Position numbers and translations under genes: made by a program
Assembly (NCBI RefSeq): GCF_024679095.1
Contig: NW_026112164.1
Span: 1,055,074 to 1,119,073 of the forward strand
Length of the DNA: 64,000 nucleotides
Direction of reading: 5' to 3'
DNA from: Eriocheir sinensis
Lineage: Eukaryota; Arthropoda; Malacostraca; Decapoda; Varunidae
Notes under the pieces: model-generated
Seen by the model: only the letters and a program-made list of their open reading frames with translations
The model's database searches: none
What the model was told of the DNA's origin: nothing
In this document: positions 12,490 through 23,383 of the stretch, one piece after another
Layout of the letters: each line of letters starts with the position of its first letter
How positions within the stretch are numbered: the first letter of the stretch is position 1

Positions 12490-13700
12490 CACGCTCATAT
12501 TACCCCTGCCGCCCGCCTTAGCTACTGTGCCTTGCTTGTGTGGGACGTGGCTATAGTGAATGGTATTGGTTCTCTTTTCACAGTAGTATATAGACGAGGA
12601 CCTGCTACTGCTCTCTTACTGTGGGATTTTATTGGTTATCTCTCTTGGTTTTACAGAGGACATGAAGACCCGCTACCTCCCTCAACCTCCTACCTCGCCG
12701 TCCTTCTATTCTACCATGAGAATTATATTGGTCCTCTCATCACAGTAGTTTAGAGACGAGGACCTGCTACTGCTGTCTTACTATGGAATGCTATTGGTTA
12801 TCTCAGTTTTGCAGAGGACATGAAGACCCGCTACCTCCCTCAACCTTCTACCTCGCCGTCCTTCTGTTCTACCATGAGGATTATTTTGGTCCTCCCATCA
12901 CAGAAGTATAGAGACGAGGACCTGCTATTGCTCTCTTACTGTGGGATTCTATTGGTTATCTCTCTTGGTTTTATAGAGGACATGAAGACCCGCTACCTCC
13001 CTCAACCTCCTACCTCTCCGTCCTTCAATTCTACCTTGTGTTTGTGGTACGAGGCTTGAGTATTACATTGGTCATCCTTCCTAGTTGTACGGAGGAGACG
13101 AGACACCCTCACCCACGCTCCCCTCATCCTGCCGTCCCTCTCTACTACCTTGTTTGTGTAGGACGTGGACGTGGGATTATACTGGTTATCCTTCATAGTC
13201 GTAAGATAAGATGAAGCCACACCCGCCGTAGTCGCCCTCACGCTCCTCCTCTCCCGCCGTCCTTCTCAGTAACCTTTTTGTGGGAAGACTCGTGGATAAT
13301 ATTTATTGGTTATCTATCAGAGCTCTATAGAAGAGATGAAAAGCCACTGTCACCGCTCTTTCGCCCTCCTCCTTAGCTACTGGTCCTTGTATTTGTGAGA
13401 CGTGGTTCTTGGATTACACTGGTGCTCTATCATGGATGTACAAAGGAGACGAAAGCCCACCGCCGCCCTTATGTTCCACTGCCGTTCATGCCTCACCTCC
13501 TTAATTATATACCTTGTTTGTTTGTAAGACGATGCTTGGGGATTAATTACATTAGTTCTCTATCATAGTTATTACAGAGGAGACATGGCCCATTGCTCCA
13601 CGCTGCCGGCCTCATATTATTCGCCGTCCTAATCAACTACCTTGTGTGTGTGAGGAGTTCTTTCTCACAGTTGTAAGCAAGAGATGACGACTTGCTACAT
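12490..13700. repeat. Diverged tandem repeat, unit about 160 bp
   Basis: Units share gacgaggacctgctactgc, attggttatctctc, gaggacatgaagacccgcta and cctacctcgccgtccttc. The first three are close copies at 160-162 bp spacing; later ones degrade to 13,700. No conserved frame. Confidence 0.85.
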
Positions 13701-13721
13701 CAGACGCTGCAGTAGACAAAG

Positions 13722-13935
13722 ACCCGTATTCTCAAACGTATCGGCGCCTCTGTTCGCCTGTTGGAAAAGCCTCTCGTAGAAATTGTTGGGATTTACTTGG
13801 ACTGGTTTGTGATGCTGCTGATAGTTTTACACGACCTCTGCACCTTGAATGGCAAAATTACCAATGAAAACCCCGTCAGTTTTATTTGCGGTCCTGGGAA
13901 ATGGTCATAATGGGAACCCGATGCGTTTAAAATTA
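13722..13935 (+). mobile_element. Family A element, diverged
   Basis: Starts cgtattctcaaacgtatcgg and ends ggaacccgatgcgttta. The centre is divergent but collinear (tctgcaccttgaa, cctgggaaatggt). Confidence 0.65.
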
Positions 13936-14845
13936 CTTTGCTATGCTTTGCTTTGCCTTAATTTACTTTGATTTGATTTGATTTACTTTACTTTGCTGTA
14001 TTTTACTTTTCTTTGTTTTAATACTTTACTTCACTTTGCTTTGCTTTACTTTGTTTTTGCTTTTACTTTACTTTGCTTTACTTTGCTTTTACTTTACTTT
14101 GCCTTTGCTTCACTTTACTTTGCTTTGCTTTACTTTTTGCTTTACTTTGTTTTACTTTTTACTTTGCTTGCTTTACTTTGCTTTACTTTTTGCTTTACTT
14201 TGTTTTACTTTTTACCTTGCTTCACTTTGCTTTGCTTTACTTTGCTTCTTTACTTTGTTTCTTTACCTTGCTTCACTTTACTTTTGCTTTTACTTTTGCT
14301 TTACTTTGTTTTACTTTACCTTGCTTCACTTTGTTTGCTTTACTTTTTGTTTTACTTTTACCTTGCTTCACTTTGCTTTACTTTGTTTTACCTTTTACTT
14401 TGCTTTGTTTTACTTTACCTTGCTTACTTTGCTTTACTTTGTTTTACTTTTTACCTTGTTTTCACTTTGCTTTACTTTGTTTTACTTTTTACCTTGCTTT
14501 ACTTTTGTTTTACTTTTTACTTTTTGCTTTTACTTTTGTTTTATTTTGCTTTACTTTGTTTACTTTTACTTTTACTTTTTGCTTTTACTTTGCTTTACTT
14601 TTGCTTTTTACTTTTACTTTGCTTTACTTTTGCTTTTGTTTTTACTTTTGCTTTTTTACTTTTGTTTTACTTTGTTTTTTACCTTGCTTCACTTTGTTTT
14701 ACTTGTTTTGCTTTTACTTTGCTTTACTTTGCTTTGCTTTACTTTGCTTTACTTTGTTTTGCTTAACCTTGCTTTGCTTTGCTTTGCTTTACATTGCTTT
14801 ACTTTGCTTTACTTTGTTTTACTTTACCTTGCTTCACTTTGCTTT
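13930..14845. repeat. TTTAC/TTTGC pentanucleotide-type repeat, left part
   Basis: About 900 bp built of tttac and tttgc words in irregular order. It continues at 15,538 after the LINE at 14,846-15,535. The Phe/Leu-rich frames are artefacts. Confidence 0.92.
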
Positions 14846-15535
14846 GCTTTTTTTTTTTTTTTTTACAACAAAGGAGGCAGCTCAAGGGCACAAAAAAAGG
14901 AAACAATAATAAAAAAAAAAAAGCCCGCTACTCGCTCCTCCTAAAAAAGAATCAAAAGAGGTGGCCGAAAGAGAGGTCAATTTCGAGAGGAGAGGTGTCC
15001 TGATACCCTCCTCTTGAAAGAGTTCAAGTCGTAGGCAGGAGGAAATACAGGTGAGGGAAGATTGTTCCAGAGTTTACCAGCGTGAGGGATGAAAGAGTGA
15101 AGAAGCTGGTTAACTCTTGCATAAGGGGTTTGGACAGTATAGGGATGAACATGAGTAGAAAGTCGAGTGCAGCGGGGCCGCGGGAGGGGGGGGGGGGGGA
15201 GGCATGCAGTTAGCAAGTTCAGAAGAGCAGTCAGCGTGGAAATATCGATAGGAGATAGAAAGAGAGGCAACATTGCGGCGGAATTTAAGAGGTAGAAGAC
15301 TATCAGTATGAGAAGGAGAGCTGATGAGACGAAGAGCCTTAGCCTCCACTCTGTCCAGAAGAGCTGTGTGAGTGGAGCCCCCCCACACATGAGATGCATA
15401 CTCCATACGAGGGCGGACAAGGCCCCTGTATATGGACAGCAACTGTGCAGGGAAGAAGAACTGGCGGAGACGGTACAGAACGCCCAGCCTCGAGGAAGCT
15501 GATTTAGTAAGAGATGAGATATGAAGTTTCCAGTT
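14846..15535 (-). pseudogene. 5'-truncated non-LTR retrotransposon (LINE ORF2 3' part)
   Basis: The minus strand encodes the C-terminal part of a LINE ORF2. The post-RT segment around LSIYRGLVRPRMEYASHVWG and RVEAKALRLISSP is followed, after a frameshift in a proline-coding G/C run near 15,185, by FIPHAGKLWNNLPSPVF and FKRRVSGHLSSRN, then stop, 3' UTR and a polyA tail (T-run at 14,846-14,863). RT catalytic motifs are missing. The simple TTTAC/TTTGC repeat continues on both sides, so the element sits inside it. The post-RT region resembles jockey/CR1-like LINEs; the clade is uncertain. Confidence 0.85.
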
Positions 15536-15537
15536 TG

Positions 15538-16035
15538 CTATACTTTGCTTTACTTTGTTTTACGTTACCTTGCTTCACTTTACTTTGCTTTACTTTACTT
15601 TACTTTGCTTAGGTTTGCTTTACTTTACTCTGCTTTACTTTGCTTAATTTACTTTACTTTCCCTTACTTTGCTTAGCTTTACTTTGCTCTACCTTACTTT
15701 ACATTACTTTGCTTTGCCACGCTTTACTTTGCTTTGCTCTACTTTACTTTACTTTACTTTTCTTTGCTTCACTTTATTTTGCTCTACTTTGCTTTACTTT
15801 ACTTTACTTTGCTTAGGTTTGCTTAATTTACTCTGCTTTACTTTGCTTAATTTACTTTACTTTGCCGTACTTTGCTTAGCTTTACTTTGCTCTACCTCAC
15901 TTTACATTACTTTGCTTTGCCACGCTTTACTTTGCTTTGCTCTACTTTACTTTACTTTTCTTTGCTTCACTTTATTTTGCTCTACTTTGCTTTACTTTAC
16001 TTTACTCTACTTTACTTTACTCTGCTCTAAACTGT
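15538..16035. repeat. TTTAC/TTTGC repeat, right part
   Basis: Same word composition as 13,930-14,845. It includes a direct duplication of about 190 bp (compare gcttagctttactttgctct at about 15,670 and 15,875). Confidence 0.92.
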
Positions 16036-16544
16036 CTTTCCATTATAACATGAACTAGAGTGATGGCCGTGATAGATAATAACTGTAAAGTGAGAATCGT
16101 GCCTCTTGTATCAGGTCGTAAATCGCTTAATCAGTCTGGAAGGTGGTCAGTCATTTCCCATCTCGATCAGTCAGCAGGGGAGTGTGGTTGGAGCGTGTCG
16201 GGGGCTGGGGAGTCAAGGTGAGAGGGACCTCCATAACAGCAGTACGTGGGGAGGCGGGAGGTGAAGTTCATGAGGCTGGGGAGTGGATTAAGGCAAGAGG
16301 AGTGAGGATGTGTGTGGTTGTTTCTGTTGCTGATATGTGTTTGTTGTTCTGTGTGTTGTAGTATTAGTTGTTGTAGTAATGATGTTAGTGCTTGCTGGTT
16401 GATGGAGTGTTGTTGTTGTTGTTGTGGTTCTTAGACTTATTTCCTCCTCTGAATGCGACGCCGACTCTTCCTCCTGCTCCTCCCCCTCCTCCTCCTCCTC
16501 CTCCTACTTCCACTATTACTATTACTACTATTACTTTTACTACT

Positions 16545-16780
<236 letters not shown>

Positions 16781-17119
16781 CATGAAACCTTTTCAACACA
16801 TAACCTGCATCTCATAACAACTACCAATAACCTTCAACCCTTTAGGAACGGTGGCCATGGACTCCAACTTCGAATACACTATACATACAGGCTCTACGTC
16901 TTATACACCCGGCCTTTATAATATCAAAGTAACAGAGCTTCGTGTTTGTACTCCCGTCACTTTCTGCTGCCTTTTTTTCCGTGTGTGATGTTTCCGAGAC
17001 CTGTGATTGGCTCCGAAGCAAACAGGGACTAGGAGGAAGGGAAGAAGATCATGTTAAAAGCGTGTGTGGAAATGATGTTACGTGCAAAGTTTTATAAATG
17101 GGATACAGACTTATGCCCG

Positions 17120-17545
17120 TGTTCGTAGATGTTTTCGGATCTCATAACACCTATTTCCAAGAGACATAAAGGAGTTTAGTCAGGTTTTCATGAGTGTTTT
17201 TCGCATTCACGGTGCAGAGGCCTTGTTAACTATTATTAGGCTTTTAACCCGGTAGCAGCGGGGATCATGTTTCTTAATGGTCCCTCTAAGCGAGAAAAAT
17301 GAGAAAAAATCATCACTCACACAAACCATTTCATAATATATGTCAAAGCATTTGTGATCAGTTTATGTATCGTCTATTTTGGGGGGTTTATAGCATGGCC
17401 CGTCGCTGCTACACGGTAAAGCCACAAACTTGGCCCGTCGCTTCCTTCCGGGTTAAAACTATCCGTGGAAATACTAACACAACCTCTACGAAAGCCTTAC
17501 GATATGTGGGTGTATAAGACCCGAAACGTTTAAGAATATGGACCT
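17120..17545 (-). mobile_element. Family A element, complement orientation, interrupted
   Basis: Left part cacctatttccaagagac...gtcaggttttcatgagtg...ttattaggctttta; right part aactatccgtggaaatac...ctctacgaaagcctta...gacccgaaacgtttaagaata. About 215 bp of unrelated sequence separates the two halves. Confidence 0.7.
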
Positions 17546-17935
17546 AACTTACAAAACAGAAACACATGTGATCCTTTTCTCTCTTACAAGCACACAGTTG
17601 GTTAGGTCAATCGCCATCGGTGTTCTAAAGAGACCCTCAGAAGACCTCAGTGACCCTCCAGACGCTCTTCACATCATGATTAACCTTCTTCACAAGAGTC
17701 AAGTAGCCATGACAAGAACAACACTTCCCCACCAAGATCCGTCATCATGGTTGCCTTCCTCCCCACCAAGCTCTGTCCCTATGGTTGCCTGCCTTCCTCC
17801 CGTCCTGCCTTGGTGCATATCGTGGTTGTCGGTGGCCGAGGACCCGAACATTGATTAGTTGACTCTGCGGATATCCAATTACTGAGGATTGTCTCCGGGG
17901 AATAAGTTTTCAGTGAATTCGTATCGGGTTCTGAG
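17546..17935. other. No recognised feature
   Basis: Unique-looking DNA with a plus-strand open frame of 106 codons (17,538-17,858). The frame has no recognisable domain, signal peptide or splice signals. Confidence 0.5.
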
Positions 17936-17939
17936 GAGG

Positions 17940-19325
17940 AGGAGGAGGTAACATGGAAACATGGACTAGCAGGTGGCAGAAAGCCTGTTGGCGCATTGCT
18001 AGGCTGCCTGCTTTCAGTGATTTAATCAATAGGAGTCACTTGCAGAGAAGGATTAAAGCACTTGTGTATCTACTCTTGGATATGTTCAGTTCACTCCCGT
18101 TGCAGCAAAGTGGCGATCAATGCGTTTCTTGAAGGAGTTGATCCTCTCTGCGCTAACCACTTCTGCAGGGAGGCTGTTCCAGTGGCGAACAACCCTATTC
18201 GAGAAATAGCTCCTGCCTATGTCGGTATGGCATCGCTTTGCTTGAATTGTTTTTCCGTTGTTTCTTGTTCTCAGGTTAGCGTGAAGAGTTTGGAGTGATC
18301 AACGTTGCTGAGCTTGTTCAGGTACTTAAAGACTTGTATCATGTCTCCCCGCAGGCGTCTCTTTTCCAACGTGAAGAGGTTGAGTCGCTCGAGTCGCTCT
18401 TCATAGGGCTTCGTCCTCAGTGATGGTATCATCTTCGTGGCGCGGCGCTGTACTCTCTCAAGTAATTCAATGTCTTTCCTGTAATTTGGAGACCAGAATT
18501 GCACGGCGTATTCCAGGTGGGGCCTCACCAGCGAATTATACAAGGATAACATAACTCCCGGCGTCTTGTATTCGAAGTTCCTCGATATGAACCCAAGCAT
18601 TGTATTGGCTTTCTTACAGGCGGACTTGCAGTGTTTTGTTTATTTCCAGTCACTGCTGATGGTGACCCCGAGGTCTCTTTCCTCTTGCACTACATGTAGT
18701 GGTTCGCCACACATGTAGTATGTGTGATTACTGTTTCTGGATCCGATATGCATTACTTTACATTTGGTAGTGTTGAAGGACATCTGCCATTTTTCCGACC
18801 ACCGAGTGATCAGGTCCAGGTCTCTTTGGATAATTTCGCAGTCTGCCGTCGTGAGGGCCTTCCCACCCACCTTTGTGTCGTCGGCAAATTTTGAAAGATT
18901 GGATTTTAATCCAAGTTCTAGGTCGTTGATATATATGAGGAAGAGTATGGGTCCCAGCACTGACCCCTGTGGCACTCCACTTGTGACCGGGAGCCACTCG
19001 GAGGCCTGTCCGTTGAGTACAACTCGTTGTTTTCTTCCAGTGAGCCAGTCCTTGATCCACGCTGTCAGGTTGTCGCCTAACCCCGCCGACTTGAGTTTCT
19101 TGAGGAGTCTTTCGTATGGGACTTTGTCAAAGGGTTTTTGAAAGTCTAGATATATAACATCACTGGGGATATGATTATAACAGTTTTCATAGATACCTTG
19201 GAAGAAGTCCAGTAAATTGGTTAAGCATGAGCGCTTATTCCTGAAACCGTGCTGAGCATCGGAATTTGTCTCTGATGATCTTCTCGAGGATTTTTCCGGC
19301 AACTGAGGTCAAGCTGATGGGAGAA
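17940..19325 (-). pseudogene. CR1/L2-like non-LTR retrotransposon, decayed
   Basis: The minus strand encodes reverse transcriptase: fingers (QHGFRNKRSCLTNLL), motif A VIYLDFQKPFDKVPYERLL, motif B SGVPQGSVLGPILFLIYIND and motif C FADDTK, then a C-terminal region ending near 18,086 (HWNSLPAEVV, FKKRIDRHFAATG). It is broken by a frameshift near 19,262 (upstream peptide LTSVAGKILEKIIRDKF), an in-frame stop at 18,640-18,642 and another frameshift near 18,270. Motif A has Pro where family members normally have Ala. Motif order and wording fit the CR1/L2/Rex group. The endonuclease and ORF1 are absent, so the copy is 5'-truncated. Confidence 0.9.
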
Positions 19326-19371
19326 GGAGGAGGAAAGGGAGTGGTGTGTAGTGAGGTGATGTTGTGACCCT

Positions 19372-19570
19372 GCGCTCTTACTCTTGAACATTTCGGGGCT
19401 TAAACACCCATATTTGGTAAGGCTTTCGTGGAGGCATGGGCTAGTATTTCCGTAAGTAGTTTTCTAAGCCTATAGTGATAGTTTGGAAAGACTTCTTTAC
19501 CATGAACTTGCAAAAACGCTCTTGAGAACTTGACCAATCTCCTCCGTGGCTTTTCATAGAGGTTGAGTTA
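19372..19570 (+). mobile_element. Family A element copy
   Basis: Begins actcttgaacatttcggggc and includes taaggctttcgtgg, accatgaacttgcaaaaacg and gacttgaccaatctcc. The right terminus is lost. Confidence 0.65.
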
Positions 19571-19814
19571 GTATTCCCATGGGTAGTTCAATTAGTCTTT
19601 TGTATTATTTAATCTCTCCTTCATTTCCTCCTGTAATCTGTGTTTGTTATTATGTTTAACTTATTTTCTCATTCTCATTCTATTTTCTTCATGCATTCTC
19701 GTTCTGTTTTCTCGTGTCTCGTTATTATTACTTTGCTTAAAATTTATTCCTTTTATATTATTTCTTCTTTCTTTATTTTCTTCTCTCCTATTCTGTTTTC
19801 ATTCATATTCTCTG

Positions 19815-20006
<192 letters not shown>

Positions 20007-20507
20007 ATTTCTTTGTTTTCAGTTTCATTTATCTTTCCTCTTTCTCAATTCTCCACTCTTTTTCTCTCCTCAATTTTTCTCGGACATTCCTTCCTTTCTT
20101 TCCTACTCTTATTTTTCCTTTTCAATCTCTCTTTCTCTCTTTCTCTCCAATTCTTTGTTTTCCGTTTCAATTTATCTTTCCTCTTCCTCGCTCGCTTTTC
20201 CGCTCTTTCTTTCCTCCTCTGTTTTCTTTCTCTCAGTCATTCTTTCCTTCCGTCTTATTGGTTTTCACTGTCTTCTTCACGCATCCTTATGTACGCGTAT
20301 TTCCCATGTAAAAGCCACACAACGCAGGACAGATGAGTGCGGTGCCACGGCGCTATTTCAAAGACGGACGCGTCAGAGGGGAGGGAAGAGCATCAGCGGC
20401 GCATTGCAATTAACGAAATCCATTCTGCAAGGGCGGAAAACTCTCTCTCCTCCTGTACAAGTATCAATCACTGGACCGCTGACCGCCGACCAACCGTGCA
20501 AGTAAAG

Positions 20508-20830
20508 TCCGTATTCTCAAACATTTCCCGGCTTACACATCCACAGTTGAGCAGGCTTTGGTAGAGGTTGTTGTGTTAGAATTTCCATGGGTAGTTCTAT
20601 GAGTCTAGTGATCGTTTGACAAGGCTTCTATGACCGGGGATGTGAAAAAAAGGTCCATATTCTCAAACATTTCGAGACTTACACATGCACGTATGATGAT
20701 AAAGCTTTCGTAGAGGTTGTTGTGAACATTTCCATGGGTAGTTTGATGCACCTAGGAATAGTTTGACAAGACTTCTTAAACGTTTCGGGGCTCACACACC
20801 CATATTAAATAATGCTGTCGTTGTGGTTGT
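20508..20830 (+). mobile_element. Two partial family A elements in tandem
   Basis: Two copies of the left end (gtattctcaaacatttc) occur at 20,512 and 20,658. A third terminus-like gtttcggggctcacacaccc occurs at 20,790. All are in the same orientation. Confidence 0.7.
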
Positions 20831-20959
20831 GTTGGTATCTTGCAACTAAAGAATTGGTGGCTATTTTTGTCATCTCAGCACATTTCTTAAGCAGACTCAC
20901 TCATATTCATTCCTACGTACTTCTTTCTACTTTCCGGCGCGTGTTCGTCTTTCTAACTT

Positions 20960-21215
20960 CAAAACAAACACAAAACAAAAGAAGGCAGGAGGGAAAGATC
21001 GGGTGACTAAGGGAACAGAAGGGGGAGGAGGCAGAAGAAGAGAAGGGGGAGTGGAGAGAAGAAAAAGGGAAAGGAAGAGCGTGAAAGAAAAGGGTGGCGA
21101 AGGAAATGGAAGAGGAGAAAGAGAAGAGAAATAATGTAGATGGAAAGAAGGAGAAGGGAAGAAAAAGGAAATGAATGGAAGGGAACGAATAGGAAAGGAA
21201 AGAGAAGGGTCGAGG
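20960..21215. repeat. Purine-rich low-complexity tract
   Basis: AAG/GGA-rich run. Open frames on both strands are compositional. Confidence 0.85.
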
Positions 21216-21464
21216 AATCGTTAGCCATTTTTTCAGCTCCACACATTTCTGAAGCAAACTCATTCATATACTTCTTCAGACGTATTATTTCCTACTTCAA
21301 GGCGTGTCTTCTTCGTCTTTCTAACCGCATAACAAATACAGCCCACTCAGAACATGGAACCAGTATCAGGATGGGGCTTTGATTTCCGCTCGTCGTTACT
21401 GCCGGCGGGGAGGGAAGGAAGGCAGGCTTGAAAATTAGCTCTTATTCTTTACCTAATTATGAAG

Positions 21465-21469
<5 letters not shown>

Positions 21470-21539
<70 letters not shown>
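21470..21539. repeat. (CA)n microsatellite
   Basis: 35 CA units. Confidence 0.97.
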
Positions 21540-21540
<1 letters not shown>

Positions 21541-21744
21541 CAAAGTTTTCCCGACCGTTGATCTTCTCTTTAGGGTTGCTTCAAGACATGGAAATAGTGA
21601 CTATATTGGTTTTCCACGTGTGTGTCATATATGTTAATCTGCTCTATACGTGTCATAAACTTTTATTCCTTTTCGACTGTTCATAATAATTCTATAATAT
21701 TTTTTGTTAATGATAACTAATACTGTTGCTGATACTAATACTGG

Positions 21745-21749
21745 TGCTG

Positions 21750-21790
<41 letters not shown>

Positions 21791-21852
21791 GCTAGTGATT
21801 CTGCTACTACTCCTGCGCCTACTCCTACTCCTACCTCTACCACTACCACTGA

Positions 21853-21913
<61 letters not shown>

Positions 21914-21936
21914 GCTACTTCTAGTAACACTACCGG

Positions 21937-22029
<93 letters not shown>

Positions 22030-22064
22030 GCTGCTGATAACTCTTCTGTAATGTGCTGTAATGT

Positions 22065-22106
<42 letters not shown>

Positions 22107-22110
22107 AGTT
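21745..22110. repeat. (CTA)n / variant trinucleotides, (CTG)n and (GT)n
   Basis: Three CTA blocks are separated by diverged trinucleotides. They end in about nine CTG units and, after a short gap, 19 GT units. Confidence 0.95.
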
Positions 22111-22440
22111 ATGCAGGCCCTACTCTCTCATCTTTTGTTGTATCCTAAATTTCTATAAAAAAAACAGCAACGAATTCCATGCAAACGCTTTTATGTTTGC
22201 GTTAAAAGGGATTTATTTGTTTTGACGGAAAAAAGTTAGATTTTCTGAAACATTTTTTCATGATTTTTGTCACGGCCGCAGCTCTTCATATCGATAACAT
22301 GGACCTCCGGCAGCGGGGCGCGAGGCCGGCACTTTCGATGCTTTGTTTTTTCTGTGTTTCTCGTTTCATACAAGACCGCTCTGCAACAATCCATCGCTTT
22401 TCTGTTTTTTTTTTCATTCTAAATATACTTGTGACTGACG

Positions 22441-22640
22441 CCTCCGTGGTTTATTGTTGAGCATGCCTAGCTACGAATCCGCGGGCCCGGGTCACCCAGC
22501 TGTTCATCCTCCCTTTCAGGCTGATCGATAAATGAGTACTTGGGGAAGCCTGGGGAAGGTAAACTGTGGTAACCCGGGTGTCACACTGGCCGTGTGGCCC
22601 AGGGGCATATTCCCAATCTCTCCACGGGCAGTGAAGACGC
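22441..22640 (+). mobile_element. SINE family 2 copy
   Basis: Collinear with 50,781-50,990: tRNA-like start (cctccgtggttta..., ctacgaatccgcgg), then catcctccctttcaggct, gataaatgagtacttgggga and ggggaaggtaaactgtgg. The B box is decayed. Confidence 0.75.
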
Positions 22641-22733
22641 TTGGCTGTAAATCAGAGAATAACCACGTGGTGTTCTGGAAAATACTCTTAGTTTCATTCC
22701 TCCTGCAAACTACCCTCAGTAACTCTAACTAAA

Positions 22734-22770
22734 TCTAACTTAACCTAACCGAACCTAACCTAACCTGTTC
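22734..22770. repeat. Short interstitial CCTAA (TTAGG) run
   Basis: Imperfect CCTAA-type units (cttaacctaaccgaacctaa). This is the arthropod telomere motif, but with only about six units it is probably an interstitial relic. Confidence 0.6.
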
Positions 22771-22799
22771 AAGAGTGGGCGCCACATACCCGTACAGAG

Positions 22800-23200
22800 G
22801 AGGGAAATAGGCGTCCCGGGGTTTGTGTTCCTCCCACCACAGGCTTAAAGGCCAATGCAACGGAGATGAGCACCGAGGCCACGCGCAGCTACAGCGTGTG
22901 CCCCCAGCTTTACCCTTATAACCTGAAACTACTGCTGACTTAAAATACTGCTGACTTAAACTACTGCTGACTTAAAATACTGCTGACTGCGTTGTTGTTG
23001 TTCTTCAAAATCCACGCATTACAGACACCCTGAAACTTTACCTTTGCTGTGAGGTTTCCGTGCACCATCTTGACATAATATTAGACTTGATAGTGTCCCA
23101 CGGTGTGACCGTCAAGGCTGTGTTCCCGCGCACCATCCTGTCGTACCGTTCTGGCGGCCTCTGTGATGCGATTTAGAACGTTGTGGAAGTGACTAAGTAG
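22800..23200. other. No recognised feature
   Basis: Mixed sequence with a short triplicated word (ctgacttaaaatactg). No gene seen. Confidence 0.5.
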
Positions 23201-23313
23201 GGTAATGGTGGACGTGAGGAAGGAAAAGGAGGAGGAGGAGGAGGAGCAAGAGGAAGAAAAGGAGGAGGACGACGAAAGATAATTAAAAAAAAGATGATGG
23301 AATGATAGAAATA

Positions 23314-23314
<1 letters not shown>

Positions 23315-23383
<69 letters not shown>
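23315..23383. repeat. (AGT)n microsatellite, left of retrotransposon
   Basis: About 23 AGT units end exactly where the element-derived reading frame begins (cttttt gaaccaccc). The same repeat resumes at 26,318 on the other side. Confidence 0.95.

Noticed and set aside
13978..14944. Three overlapping Phe/Leu-rich frames of 260-300 codons that look like membrane proteins
   Set aside because: They come from the TTTAC/TTTGC repeat. All three frames are open at once and none has charged loops.
22734..22770. Telomere end
   Set aside because: Only about six imperfect TTAGG-type units with unique sequence on both sides.
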